Source of the DNA: a virus
Length of the DNA: 64,000 nt
Reading direction: 5' to 3' (one strand)
IMG/VR virus record: IMGVR_UViG_3300032770_000015
Coordinates: 1-64,000 of that record
Every line of letters starts with the position of its first letter. Position 1 is the first letter of the stretch. This document shows positions 15,257-22,840 of the stretch, piece by piece. The translations under genes and the position numbers were made by a program. The notes below the pieces were generated by a model. The model saw nothing but the letters and a program-made list of their open reading frames with translations, was not told the DNA's origin and did no database searches.

Positions 15257-16069
15257 TCAGCCCTCCGCCTTCGGTACGACCCCGGCGCTGATGGCCGCCG
15301 GGCTGGCGGTATGGCTAAAGAGCGGCCGGAGGCGGTCGAGAATCCGCCGCTTCACGTCCACGTCGGTAATCTCCTCCACGATGGTCGCCAGAATGGCGCC
15401 GAAGAACGCCGTGCCCTGGCGCGCCGTCACGATGGTTTGCAGCGCCTCCTCGCGGCGGCGTTCCGTATCGTTCAGGCGGCGCAACTGCTCCTGCGCCTCG
15501 AAGAGCTCGCGCCAGATCCCGCGCTCGGCGTCGGCGAGGTCCACGGCGCCGCGCAGCTCCGTGTCGATGCTCTGCAGCTCGTTCAGCAGGGCGGCGTACG
15601 GCTTCGGCTCGTCGGGATCGTCGAGGAGCTGGTCGGGGTCGAGTGGCTTCGCCTGCGCCGCCCCGGCCTCGAGCGCGGCCACGACCTTCGGGATCGCCTG
15701 GTTCAGCCGCAGCTCGAGGCCACCGACGACGGCCCAGGCTTCGGCGGACTCCTTCGTCGGGAACCGGCCGACCAGCTCGGCCAGGCGGGCCGAGACCAGC
15801 CCGATGTCCTGCGACAGCGACATGAGCTGCGGGTCGTCCATCGCGGCGAGGAACCGCTCGGCTAGCTGCGCCGGGAGGTCGGCGCCGCGATACTTCGACA
15901 GGCTGGCACCGCGCAGCACGTCGAGCCCGCGCAGGCTCTTCCCACCGTGAAGGCGGCACCGCTCGCGCCCGGCGACCGGGTACTTCATGCAGTACCGCGG
16001 CGGCTGCGTGCCGCGTAGGTGCGCGTTGCAGCGCCCCGGTACGGTCTCGAGCGCGCCGTTCCCGTCCAT
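15257..16069 (-). CDS. Phage protein with N-terminal Cys/His knuckle and HGG motif, possible small terminase
   Basis: 270 aa, TGATG junction at the start. The N-terminus holds RCNAHLRGTQPPRYC and RERCRLHGGKSLRG, a Cys/His cluster with the HGG motif common in phage packaging-associated proteins. The rest is helical and acidic with coiled-coil character (RRLNDTERRREEALQTIVTA). It may be a small terminase subunit, since none is otherwise visible, but it is about 29 kb from the large subunit. Its stop lies 2 nt before the tmRNA 5' end. Confidence 0.5.
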   Translation of the reverse strand: MDGNGALETVPGRCNAHLRGTQPPRYCMKYPVAGRERCRLHGGKSLRGLDVLRGASLSKYRGADLPAQLAERFLAAMDDPQLMSLSQDIGLVSARLAELVGRFPTKESAEAWAVVGGLELRLNQAIPKVVAALEAGAAQAKPLDPDQLLDDPDEPKPYAALLNELQSIDTELRGAVDLADAERGIWRELFEAQEQLRRLNDTERRREEALQTIVTARQGTAFFGAILATIVEEITDVDVKRRILDRLRPLFSHTASPAAISAGVVPKAEG

Positions 16070-16311
16070 CAGCCCTCCGCGATCCGCAGGGCCATCGCCG
16101 CGAGCTGCACGGCCTCAGCCCGAATGCGCGTCGCCGGTTCCCCGTCAAGCTCGGCCTTGGCGACCTCGCCCAGCTCCTCGGTCGCGGCGAGGATCAGATC
16201 GGCCTGCGACTGGACGCCGAACCGCGCGCGGGCGGCCGTGACCTCCATGGCCACGTCGGCGAGAAACTGCCCGTCGCGGGGCAGGACGGTTCCCTCAGCT
16301 GCGACGGTCAC
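16069..16311 (-). CDS. MazG-like nucleotide pyrophosphohydrolase-fold protein, 80 aa
   Basis: A short all-helical protein with ATEELGEVAKAELDGEPATR and AEAVQLAAMALRIAEG, the EExGE and following helix pattern of MazG-like enzymes that hydrolyse (d)NTPs. At 80 aa it is a minimal version of the fold. Role may be nucleotide-pool or ppGpp modulation; activity not proven. Confidence 0.6.
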   Translation of the reverse strand: MTVAAEGTVLPRDGQFLADVAMEVTAARARFGVQSQADLILAATEELGEVAKAELDGEPATRIRAEAVQLAAMALRIAEG

Positions 16312-16799
16312 CGATTTACCTCCCAGAGGACGCGGTGCTGCACGACGGCCAGCACGCGATCTGCGTAGGCCCGCGCCGCGCCGCCGCGTCCGTTATAACG
16401 CTCGATGGCGCAGCGCCAGTCGCGGCACCGCAGGTAGTTCTCGCGCATGATCCGAAAGAAGCACGCCAGGTTGCCCTGGTACGTCGCCACGTCGTGGTTC
16501 GGGCAGCGCCGGGCGGCCGTGTTCGGCAGGATCTGAAATCGGCCCCATTCGCCCGCCCGGCCCCGGAGCGCGGGCCGTAGGTCGTGCCCTGACTCGACGT
16601 AGGCAACCGCCTCGGTCAACACGGCCGGAACGCCGGTCACCTCCGACCAGAGCTGTAGCGTCGGCGCATCCGCCCCGAGGATCGGATCGGACGCGACGAG
16701 CGAGGCGTGGTCGGGCTCGGCGCCGGGCGCGAAGGCGGGGGCCGCGACGGCAGCCACCAGCGTGAAGGCGAGCGTAAAGGCGAAGCGCGTCAGTTTCAT
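16308..16799 (-). CDS. Secreted lytic transglycosylase-like (SLT) protein
   Basis: The start at ATG 16799 has an AAAGGGCGG site. The first ~27 residues are a signal peptide (MKLTRFAFTLAFTLVAAVAA). The mature part has VAYVESGHDLRPALRG and EWGRFQILPNTAARR, the ES...G.fQI.p pattern of SLT goose-type lysozymes (catalytic Glu in VES), plus two likely disulfide Cys pairs. It is probably a periplasmic peptidoglycan lytic enzyme for entry or release, in addition to the GH108 endolysin. Confidence 0.75.
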   Translation of the reverse strand: MKLTRFAFTLAFTLVAAVAAPAFAPGAEPDHASLVASDPILGADAPTLQLWSEVTGVPAVLTEAVAYVESGHDLRPALRGRAGEWGRFQILPNTAARRCPNHDVATYQGNLACFFRIMRENYLRCRDWRCAIERYNGRGGAARAYADRVLAVVQHRVLWEVNR

Positions 16800-17047
16800 G
16801 GCATCACCGCCCTTTCGTATCCGCAGCCGATACAGTCGTGCCACCATGGCCAGTCAGCGTCCTTCCGCTCGACCTCGCGGGCCAGCCGGTCCTCGCACTT
16901 CAGGCAGAAGAACAGGACCAGGGGTTCCGCAGGCTCGAGTGCTAGAGGCTGGGGCTGCACCACGGGTGACCGGCCCGACACGGTCGCGGTGGGCGCCGGG
17001 ACGACGCCCAAGGTCGCGCAGGCACCGCCGTCGGCCGGACCGGTCAC
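16796..17047 (-). CDS. Small zinc-ribbon protein, 83 aa
   Basis: The GTG at 17047 forms a GTGA overlap with the previous stop, so the longer frame is rejected. Pro/Val-rich N-terminal linker, then FFCLKCEDRLA and HDCIGCGYERA near the C-terminus, a two-pair zinc ribbon. Confidence 0.55.
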   Translation of the reverse strand: MTGPADGGACATLGVVPAPTATVSGRSPVVQPQPLALEPAEPLVLFFCLKCEDRLAREVERKDADWPWWHDCIGCGYERAVMP

Positions 17048-17247
17048 GCGGCATCTCGCAGTGCGGCCCGGATCGCGCGCACGATCCCGGCCGGAACCGG
17101 GCCACCGTGCAGGGCGCGCTTGAATATCGGCCACGCCATGCCGTTCAGGCGCGGCCGCAGAGCGTCATAGGCCCGGTTGATCGTCTCGAACCGGAACCGG
17201 CACACCTGCACCTCGGCGGCGCTGAGCCGTTCGACGCGGGCGGCCAT
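17044..17247 (-). CDS. Small hypothetical protein, 67 aa
   Basis: Basic helical protein (VERLSAAEVQVCRFRFETIN, IVRAIRAALRDAA) with overlaps at both ends. No family recognised. Confidence 0.6.
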   Translation of the reverse strand: MAARVERLSAAEVQVCRFRFETINRAYDALRPRLNGMAWPIFKRALHGGPVPAGIVRAIRAALRDAA

Positions 17248-17486
17248 CAGATCCGGTGCACGCGCACGGGGATGGCGTCCTGCTCAGCGATGGCCGCGTC
17301 GGCGGCAGCGTCCACCAGGTCGAGGAGCTCGGCGGCCCGGGCGATGCCGGTCTTCAGCGCGGCGGTCACATCCTTCGGCCGCTTCGACCCGGCGTCCACG
17401 ATGGCGACGGGCGTCAGCCAAGCGGCCAGGGTCGCAAAGCGCAGTCGTTGGTCATCGTCAGCAAGCAGGGCTAAACGTCGGCTCAT
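17247..17486 (-). CDS. Small hypothetical protein, 79 aa
   Basis: ATG at 17486. All-helical (RRLALLADDDQRLRFATLAA, ARAAELLDLVDAAADAAIAE), acidic. Joined to the 67-aa gene by a TGATG junction. Confidence 0.6.
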   Translation of the reverse strand: MSRRLALLADDDQRLRFATLAAWLTPVAIVDAGSKRPKDVTAALKTGIARAAELLDLVDAAADAAIAEQDAIPVRVHRI

Positions 17487-17508
17487 CCATTCCTCGCTTT
17501 CGTGGGGC

Positions 17509-17751
17509 CTACGGTAATACGCCGACCGCCCGCAGCGCCAGGGTCAAGATCCACCCGGCAACGCCGATGCCTACGAGCAGAACGAGCCACGCTGTATAGA
17601 ATAGGCCCGGACCGAAGAAGGTGCGCAGCATCTGATAGAGGATGCGCGCCCGCTCGGGCCGCGATTCGGCAATATAACCGTAGATATGCCCCCGGGATTC
17701 GATGCTCAGGGCGTACCGGCCGTCGCGTATTTCGTAGAGGTGGATCTTCAC
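17509..17751 (-). CDS. Small membrane protein, 80 aa
   Basis: The GTG at 17751 overlaps the nuclease stop (GTGA). A beta-rich N-terminus (KIHLYEIRDGRYALSIESRG) is followed by one TM helix (YTAWLVLLVGIGVAGWILTL) near the C-terminus. Function unknown. Confidence 0.62.
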   Translation of the reverse strand: MKIHLYEIRDGRYALSIESRGHIYGYIAESRPERARILYQMLRTFFGPGLFYTAWLVLLVGIGVAGWILTLALRAVGVLP

Positions 17752-18266
17752 CGGGGCCGCCAGCGCGTATCGTTTCCGGCCTCGGCCCAACGGGTCATGA
17801 CATACGACCGCAGGTCGGTCCGTAGGCCGCCGGTCGCCAGGGCGTTGCACCACGGGCACCGGGTCTCGAAGAACGTCAGTTTATCGCAGGACGCGCACCA
17901 GCTCGCGGTCGCCGGGCGCCACCGCTGCGCCGCGGGATCGCGCATCTGGCCGATGACCGCATCCGTCAGGTGCGCGACCTCGCCCCACGGGACCAGGGCG
18001 CCGACGAGGAGGACGGACCCGGCCCAACCACTGCGGGCGATCCGCGCCCGGTGCTCCTGGAACCCGGCCCACTCAACGACCGGCTTCACCTCGACGAGGA
18101 GCGGCGGCGTCGGCCCCGGGATCATGAAGTCCGGTATCCAGCCCGCGAGGTCGAGCGGTTCGTACTGCCAGGGCCAGCGCAGGCGGTCGAACATCGCCGC
18201 CCAGCGGGCCTCGAGCCGGGACCGGAACTCGTGGCCCGCATAGCGTGTCCGAATGGCCGCGATCAC
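17748..18266 (-). CDS. PD-(D/E)XK endonuclease with C-terminal zinc ribbon
   Basis: 172 aa. FRSRLEARWAAMFDRLRWPW supplies the N-terminal Glu helix, GWIPDFMIPG the PD motif (Asp about 46) and LLVEVKPV the ExK motif (about 58-61), the standard layout of small phage restriction-like nucleases. SWCASCDKL and TRCPWCNAL at the C-terminus form a zinc ribbon. It overlaps the metallophosphoesterase start (ATGA). Confidence 0.78.
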   Translation of the reverse strand: MIAAIRTRYAGHEFRSRLEARWAAMFDRLRWPWQYEPLDLAGWIPDFMIPGPTPPLLVEVKPVVEWAGFQEHRARIARSGWAGSVLLVGALVPWGEVAHLTDAVIGQMRDPAAQRWRPATASWCASCDKLTFFETRCPWCNALATGGLRTDLRSYVMTRWAEAGNDTRWRPR

Positions 18267-19342
18267 CAGCCCTCGGCCTTACGGTCCTGCACGAACACCG
18301 GCATGCTGTTGATGATCCCGCGTTCGGGCGTCGTCAGCCAGAGCGCGCACTGCGCCGGTTCCGGTTCGTAATTGGCGATGTACGCCAGCTCGTCGTACCC
18401 CTTGACGCAGCCCGAGACGATCAGGCCCTTCGACGGGAACCAGAGCGACTGGTGGAAGTGCCCCATGACCAGCTGGTCGTACGGCCGCCCCGCCGACGCC
18501 GCGCGCCGGGTCTTCCGGTGCGTGCCGAGCAGCAGGGGCGCAAGCACCCCGCTGATCCCCGACCCGCCGTGAAACTGGTCACCGTGCGTCAGCAGGTAGC
18601 GCGTCCCGTACACCTGCACCGGCAGGTCGGCGCCGTCGGCGACCGCGACAGTCACCTTCGCGTCGCCCTTATAGTCGCGCTGCAGAAGCCGGTAGATCAA
18701 CGTGTCGAAGTTGTCGCGCGCCCGGTTCTTATACACCGGCTTCTTCGTCCCACGCGGGTGATTCCCCGGCACCCCGGCCACGTGGACGCGGCCAAACTCG
18801 CGGGCGAGCAGGTTGATCCCGGCCTCGAGCGGCTCGAGGATGCCGACGACCATCTCGGCGACGGTCAGCTCGTTCGTCTCGCGCAGCTCCTCGTGGATGT
18901 CCCCGCTGATCAGGTCGCCCGGGAGCATGAGGTTCGCGCCGTCGTAGGCGACCCCCTTCATGTAGTCGCGGCACAGCATCACCGCACCGGTGAACGCCCG
19001 CTTCAGGCGCTGGAACGCGATGGCGACGTTGTAGGCGTTCAGCCCCTCGATCTGCCCGGGGTCCACGACCTCACCGTAGTGGGCATCGCAGACTACCAGG
19101 GTCGGGATCGCCCGGTGCCCGGCCCGCGGCGTCGTCGGGGTCAGCCAGGACGGGACCACGGGTGCCATGCCCTTCAGGGCGCGGTATAGCCCGAGCTCCT
19201 TTTCCAGGCGTTCGGCGGCGGCCTTCTGGTCGCGGGCCTCGGCCCGGGCGGCACGGGCCTCGCGTGCGAGCTCCTGGTTCTCCGCGAACCGGGCGTGCGC
19301 CTTCTCGTCGGCGAAGCCCTCGAGCGTGGTCTTCTTAGGCAT
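18263..19342 (-). CDS. Calcineurin-like metallophosphoesterase
   Basis: 359 aa. An N-terminal coiled coil (REARAARAEARDQKAAAERL) precedes the phosphoesterase domain: VCDAHYGE, LPGDLISGDIHE, VPGNHPRGT, LTHGDQFHGG and VMGHFHQS give the D-x-H, GD, GNH, H-x-D and GH-x-H metal ligands in order. Phage proteins of this group act as phosphodiesterases or SbcD-like nucleases. The pairing with a PD-(D/E)XK nuclease hints at DNA processing. Confidence 0.85.
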   Translation of the reverse strand: MPKKTTLEGFADEKAHARFAENQELAREARAARAEARDQKAAAERLEKELGLYRALKGMAPVVPSWLTPTTPRAGHRAIPTLVVCDAHYGEVVDPGQIEGLNAYNVAIAFQRLKRAFTGAVMLCRDYMKGVAYDGANLMLPGDLISGDIHEELRETNELTVAEMVVGILEPLEAGINLLAREFGRVHVAGVPGNHPRGTKKPVYKNRARDNFDTLIYRLLQRDYKGDAKVTVAVADGADLPVQVYGTRYLLTHGDQFHGGSGISGVLAPLLLGTHRKTRRAASAGRPYDQLVMGHFHQSLWFPSKGLIVSGCVKGYDELAYIANYEPEPAQCALWLTTPERGIINSMPVFVQDRKAEGW

Positions 19343-19562
19343 TGTGTCTCCCGCCGTAGTGAACGGCCAGGTGTTCGTCGGTGATCTTCACCCCGTGGAC
19401 CTCGTGCAGCCAGGCCAGCTGCGTGGCCCGCGTGATCTTCTTTTCCTGCGCCGTCCGCAGCTGCTCCAGCACGTCGGCCGGGAGCTGGCAGACCGGACAG
19501 CTGGCGCGCTTCTTGTCCTTGACGAACTCGATGAGCGTGCGCTTCTTACTTACTTGGCCCAC
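19335..19562 (-). CDS. Small Cys-pair DNA-associated protein, 75 aa
   Basis: GTG start with GGAGG. SCPVCQLPADV holds one Cys pair, followed by helices (EVHGVKITDEHLAVHYGGRH) with winged-helix or recombination-directionality flavour. Similar short proteins precede phage phosphoesterase genes. Function inferred weakly. Confidence 0.55.
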   Translation of the reverse strand: MGQVSKKRTLIEFVKDKKRASCPVCQLPADVLEQLRTAQEKKITRATQLAWLHEVHGVKITDEHLAVHYGGRHNA

Positions 19563-19574
19563 GGTGCCTCCGGT

Positions 19575-20072
19575 TTATGTGGTCGCGCTCTCGTGCCGCA
19601 CGAGCAGGCAACGACTGACCCACCCGTAGAACTTCGCGTATTCGGCCGCCTTGTCCGCCTCGATCTGCCCGGCCGTCCGCCCGGCGATCTTCACCTTGCG
19701 GATGTTCGCCGCCGTGATCGCCTGGTAGCGGGCGATCCGCGCCCAGAGGAAGTCCTCGGCGGCCCGGGGTAGGATGATGCCCGGTACCCCTAGAAGCACC
19801 TTCGCCCCCGGAACCCCGAGGTTCACGGCGGCGTCGAAGACGTTTAGCGCTAGGGGCTCTGGCAGCGCCTGGCAGCCCGCGGGCGTCCAGTACCGGGCGT
19901 CGTAGGCGGTGGCGGCCTGGGCTTCGGTCAAATGGCCGATGTCGAGGTCGGGATTGGCCCGCTTCGATAGCCCATACTGGGTCAGCCCGCCCGGGTCGTG
20001 CGGGTAGTCAGTCGTCTTCGCCCCGCCCTCGTGGGCGAAGATCAGCGGGATGTCCCGCTGGAAGTCACCCAT
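19575..20072 (-). CDS. Endolysin, glycoside hydrolase family 108 (N-acetylmuramidase)
   Basis: 165 aa. The GH108 signature FAHEGGAKTTDYPHDPGG with catalytic Glu about 15, then GLTQYGLSKRANPDLDIGHL and YDARYWTPAGCQALPEPLAL. The C-terminal PG_binding_3-like part follows (VFDAAVNLGVPGAKVLLG). No signal peptide, so it needs a holin; a membrane protein directly upstream fits. GH108 lysozymes are mostly known from Gram-negative bacteria and their phages. Confidence 0.9.
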   Translation of the reverse strand: MGDFQRDIPLIFAHEGGAKTTDYPHDPGGLTQYGLSKRANPDLDIGHLTEAQAATAYDARYWTPAGCQALPEPLALNVFDAAVNLGVPGAKVLLGVPGIILPRAAEDFLWARIARYQAITAANIRKVKIAGRTAGQIEADKAAEYAKFYGWVSRCLLVRHESATT

Positions 20073-20532
20073 CGGTCGTCGCCTTCCCGGGGTTCGCCGC
20101 CACGTCGTCCACGGACGACCCGGCCGCGAGCTTTACCCCGGCGAGCGCGATCTTCGAGTTGAAGAACCCCATCAGCACCCGCTCGCCGAACGCGGCGGCC
20201 AGGGCGCCGAGCGTCAGGGTCAAGATCGCCCCGATCAGGACCTTCAGCATCGCGATCCACGCCGTGACGAGCGCCGGGTCCTTCACGTAGCGCATCAGCC
20301 CCCGGACCTGCCAGAGCAGGGCGACCAGGACGCTGTCGATGACGATCACGGTCGCGTAGAAGCAGAACCCGCGGACCTTCGAATAATCCGCGCGCCCCTT
20401 ATCGTCCCAGAGGTCGAACCGGTCAAAGACCTCGTTCAGCACGAGGTCTACGCCGGTCAGCACCTGGTCAAGCACCCAGCGGACCGGGGCGACTGAGACA
20501 CGCTGGACCGCTGCCTGAACGTCTGACCTCAT
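20065..20532 (-). CDS. Putative holin (multi-span membrane protein), 155 aa
   Basis: Two or three TM segments: FYATVIVIDSVLVALLW (about 58-74), MLKVLIGAILTLTLGALAAA (about 94-113), and possibly one more. Amphipathic N-terminus and charged C-terminal tail. It overlaps the endolysin start by 8 nt, the usual holin-endolysin arrangement; holin function is inferred from context and topology. Confidence 0.65.
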   Translation of the reverse strand: MRSDVQAAVQRVSVAPVRWVLDQVLTGVDLVLNEVFDRFDLWDDKGRADYSKVRGFCFYATVIVIDSVLVALLWQVRGLMRYVKDPALVTAWIAMLKVLIGAILTLTLGALAAAFGERVLMGFFNSKIALAGVKLAAGSSVDDVAANPGKATTDG

Positions 20533-20939
20533 GGCTGCTCCGCCTGCGCCTGCGCAAGGGTTTCCGCCGTGTAGGTTCGCATCCGGCCGAGGAGGGCGTT
20601 CACGGCCTGGACCTCTTCGACCGCGGCGGGCGGCAAAATCCGGCGCCGCGCCGCCCAGTGTTCTAGCAGGAGCGCGTGCTGTGCGTCCTCGAGCACGAAC
20701 CAGGCGCCCGCGTTTTCACCGCCCGAGGCCGGAAGCAGGAGGACGCGCGGCTCGATGCCCGGCTGGCTGAGCCGGTTCAGCGCCCGCAGGACGCCGAGCG
20801 CCGCGTCGAGGCGCGCCACATCGTCGCCGAGCTGCACGACCGCCTGGCCGGTTCGCCCGTCTATGGTCGGAACGAGAAACGCCCCGCACAGCACAGGCCA
20901 GGCCACCCCGTCCGCCGCCGTCAACCGCGTTGCCTTCAC
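20529..20939 (-). CDS. Hypothetical protein, 136 aa, first gene of the lysis cluster
   Basis: GTG at 20939 with GGGAG upstream. Mixed alpha/beta protein with DGRTGQAVVQLGDDVARLDA and a helical C-terminus (AVNALLGRMRTYTAETLAQA). It follows an AT-rich promoter-like gap and precedes holin and endolysin. No family recognised. Confidence 0.6.
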   Translation of the reverse strand: MKATRLTAADGVAWPVLCGAFLVPTIDGRTGQAVVQLGDDVARLDAALGVLRALNRLSQPGIEPRVLLLPASGGENAGAWFVLEDAQHALLLEHWAARRRILPPAAVEEVQAVNALLGRMRTYTAETLAQAQAEQP

Positions 20940-20940
20940 C

Positions 20941-20986
20941 CCGGGCTCCCGTCTAAATGGTATACTAATATATATCAGTCCCGATC
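20941..20986 (-). promoter_or_regulatory. AT-rich intergenic gap, candidate leftward promoter for the lysis genes
   Basis: The 47-bp gap between the tail fibre gene and the lysis cluster contains an AT island rare in this genome. On the minus strand it has TATATT at 20972-20967 inside TGATATATATTAGTATACC. No good -35 is visible. The same TATATT core occurs in the minus-strand gaps near 38,275 and 50,755. Confidence 0.4.
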
Positions 20987-22840
20987 TTACAGCATCTGCC
21001 AGCGCTGGGTCGTGCCATTGTACATCAGCAGTACGGCTGGGCGCGACGCGCTCAGGGTCAGGTTCGCCCCACCGGTCAGCTGCAGGCGATTCGCCGCCAC
21101 CGACCCCGTGTTCTCGTGCGCCAGCGTACAGCTATACGCGCCCTGCGCCCCGGAGATGATCAGCAGCTGCCCGTCGGTCCCGGCGACGAACCCCGTGTAG
21201 GTGACGTTCGACCCGCCACCCCACTTATACTGCGTGTAAAGACCACTCAAGGCCTTATCATTCACCGTCCCGGTATCCAATAGGTTCCCGCTCGTCGCCG
21301 CAATGATCGGTCCCGTCAGCGTGATCGTCCCAGTCACGGCCATCCCGCTCGCTGAGATGGTCAGGCCGCCACTACACGTGATCGCTGCGAGCGCAGACGT
21401 GCCCGTGACCGACATCCCACCGGCCTGGATCGTCAGCGCCTGGCCAAGCGTGAGCGCCCCATTGGCAAAGAGCGTGAACATCGGGTTCCCGCCATTGCCC
21501 ACGGTGAAGGCAACCTCGCCCGCGGCGAGCGCCTGCACGTTCGTCCCGTTCTTTTTCCAGACGTTGATGCCGGCGACGCCCCAGGCGCCGACAACCGTCC
21601 CGGGCGTCGTCGCCATCCCCACGAGCATGACCGCCGGGTCAGCCGATCCCGAGACTAGGCCGAAGAGCGCGACGCCGCCCTGCGTGCCCTGCGACGTGGT
21701 CAAGAACCCCGCGGCGTCGGTCGGCGCGATGTCCGTCATGCCGTGCGCGAGCAAGGTCTTGTGCATCATCATGAACGCCGAATACCCGGTGCTGATCGAG
21801 TACAGGTAGTACGTATTGATCCCACCCGCGAAAATCGCCGTCCCATCGGCGTTGAGGCTCAGGCCCGCGTGGTAGAGAATCGGGTTCGCGCCCGTCGCGG
21901 TCAGGTTCAGGTACGTCGTCCAGCCACCGGGGAGCGCGTAACCCGTCGAGAGGAGGATGCCCGCCGTCCCGCCCGCATTCGCCATGATCCCCGCGGTGAT
22001 CGAGCCCAGGTCAGCGCTGATCGCCGAGAGCTTCTGGACGGCGAGCTGCGATGCCAGGACCGTCCCGAACGCAGCGATCTCGGCCCGGGCGCCCGGGGTC
22101 AGGGCCGACGTGGCCGGGCTATATGCCGTGTCCGACGAACCACGGATCTTGTACTTGTAGGCGTAGGTGTTCGCCGTGTTCAGGTTAGTGTGAAGAACGA
22201 CCGCGCTGGTCGAGAGGATCGCCCCGCTGGTGTACGCCCCGCCGTTCGTCGAGTAATCGAGCACGTACAAGCAGCCCGCGGGCAGGGTCGTGCCGGACAT
22301 GTCCACGGCCACGGCCTGGTACATCAGCGTGGCGGCGGGCGCCGCCGCCGGGGCCGACCCCGCCGAGCCCGACGGCGTGGGCACCGTGTTCACGAGCACG
22401 GCGGCCGTCCCGTCGGCGAGTTGCTGGTTATTCGGCGTCCCGGTGATCGTGACCGGGGCGACGCGCAGCGTCGGATCGGTCGGCGTCGCCACGCCGGTCG
22501 CGGCGAGCTTCGAATACACCATGCCGCCCGTGTACAGCTCGACGGCGGCGGTCGTCACCGGGGTCGTGTATGGCCCCGGGTTGTAGCTGGTGCTGACGAA
22601 GCGCGCGCGATACCAGTAGGCGATGTTCGTCTTAGGCAGGATGTCCACATACTGCGCCGTGCCCGGCGGCTGCTGCGTGATCACGGCCCAGGTACCGGGG
22701 CTCGTCGCAACGCCCGGGCTGCCAGAGGCATCCATCGCGCGCTCGAGCGAGATCGCGAAGCGCGGGTCGCCGTAGAACTTGATGATGACGCCCGTGCCGC
22801 TCTGCTTATTCGGGAGGAGAAGTTCCGGGGTGCCGAGCAT
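20987..22840 (-). CDS. Tail fibre / tail tip protein, 617 aa
   Basis: The start at ATG 22840 (TGATG junction) replaces a longer frame. The N-terminal half has fibronectin-type repeats and interacts with the preceding tail-tip protein by position. The C-terminus is fibre-like, Gly/Ala/Thr-rich with repeats (GGLTISASGMAVTGTITLTG), ending in a compact beta domain with LLMYNGTTQRWQML. Likely host-contact or fibre function. Confidence 0.75.
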   Translation of the reverse strand: MLGTPELLLPNKQSGTGVIIKFYGDPRFAISLERAMDASGSPGVATSPGTWAVITQQPPGTAQYVDILPKTNIAYWYRARFVSTSYNPGPYTTPVTTAAVELYTGGMVYSKLAATGVATPTDPTLRVAPVTITGTPNNQQLADGTAAVLVNTVPTPSGSAGSAPAAAPAATLMYQAVAVDMSGTTLPAGCLYVLDYSTNGGAYTSGAILSTSAVVLHTNLNTANTYAYKYKIRGSSDTAYSPATSALTPGARAEIAAFGTVLASQLAVQKLSAISADLGSITAGIMANAGGTAGILLSTGYALPGGWTTYLNLTATGANPILYHAGLSLNADGTAIFAGGINTYYLYSISTGYSAFMMMHKTLLAHGMTDIAPTDAAGFLTTSQGTQGGVALFGLVSGSADPAVMLVGMATTPGTVVGAWGVAGINVWKKNGTNVQALAAGEVAFTVGNGGNPMFTLFANGALTLGQALTIQAGGMSVTGTSALAAITCSGGLTISASGMAVTGTITLTGPIIAATSGNLLDTGTVNDKALSGLYTQYKWGGGSNVTYTGFVAGTDGQLLIISGAQGAYSCTLAHENTGSVAANRLQLTGGANLTLSASRPAVLLMYNGTTQRWQML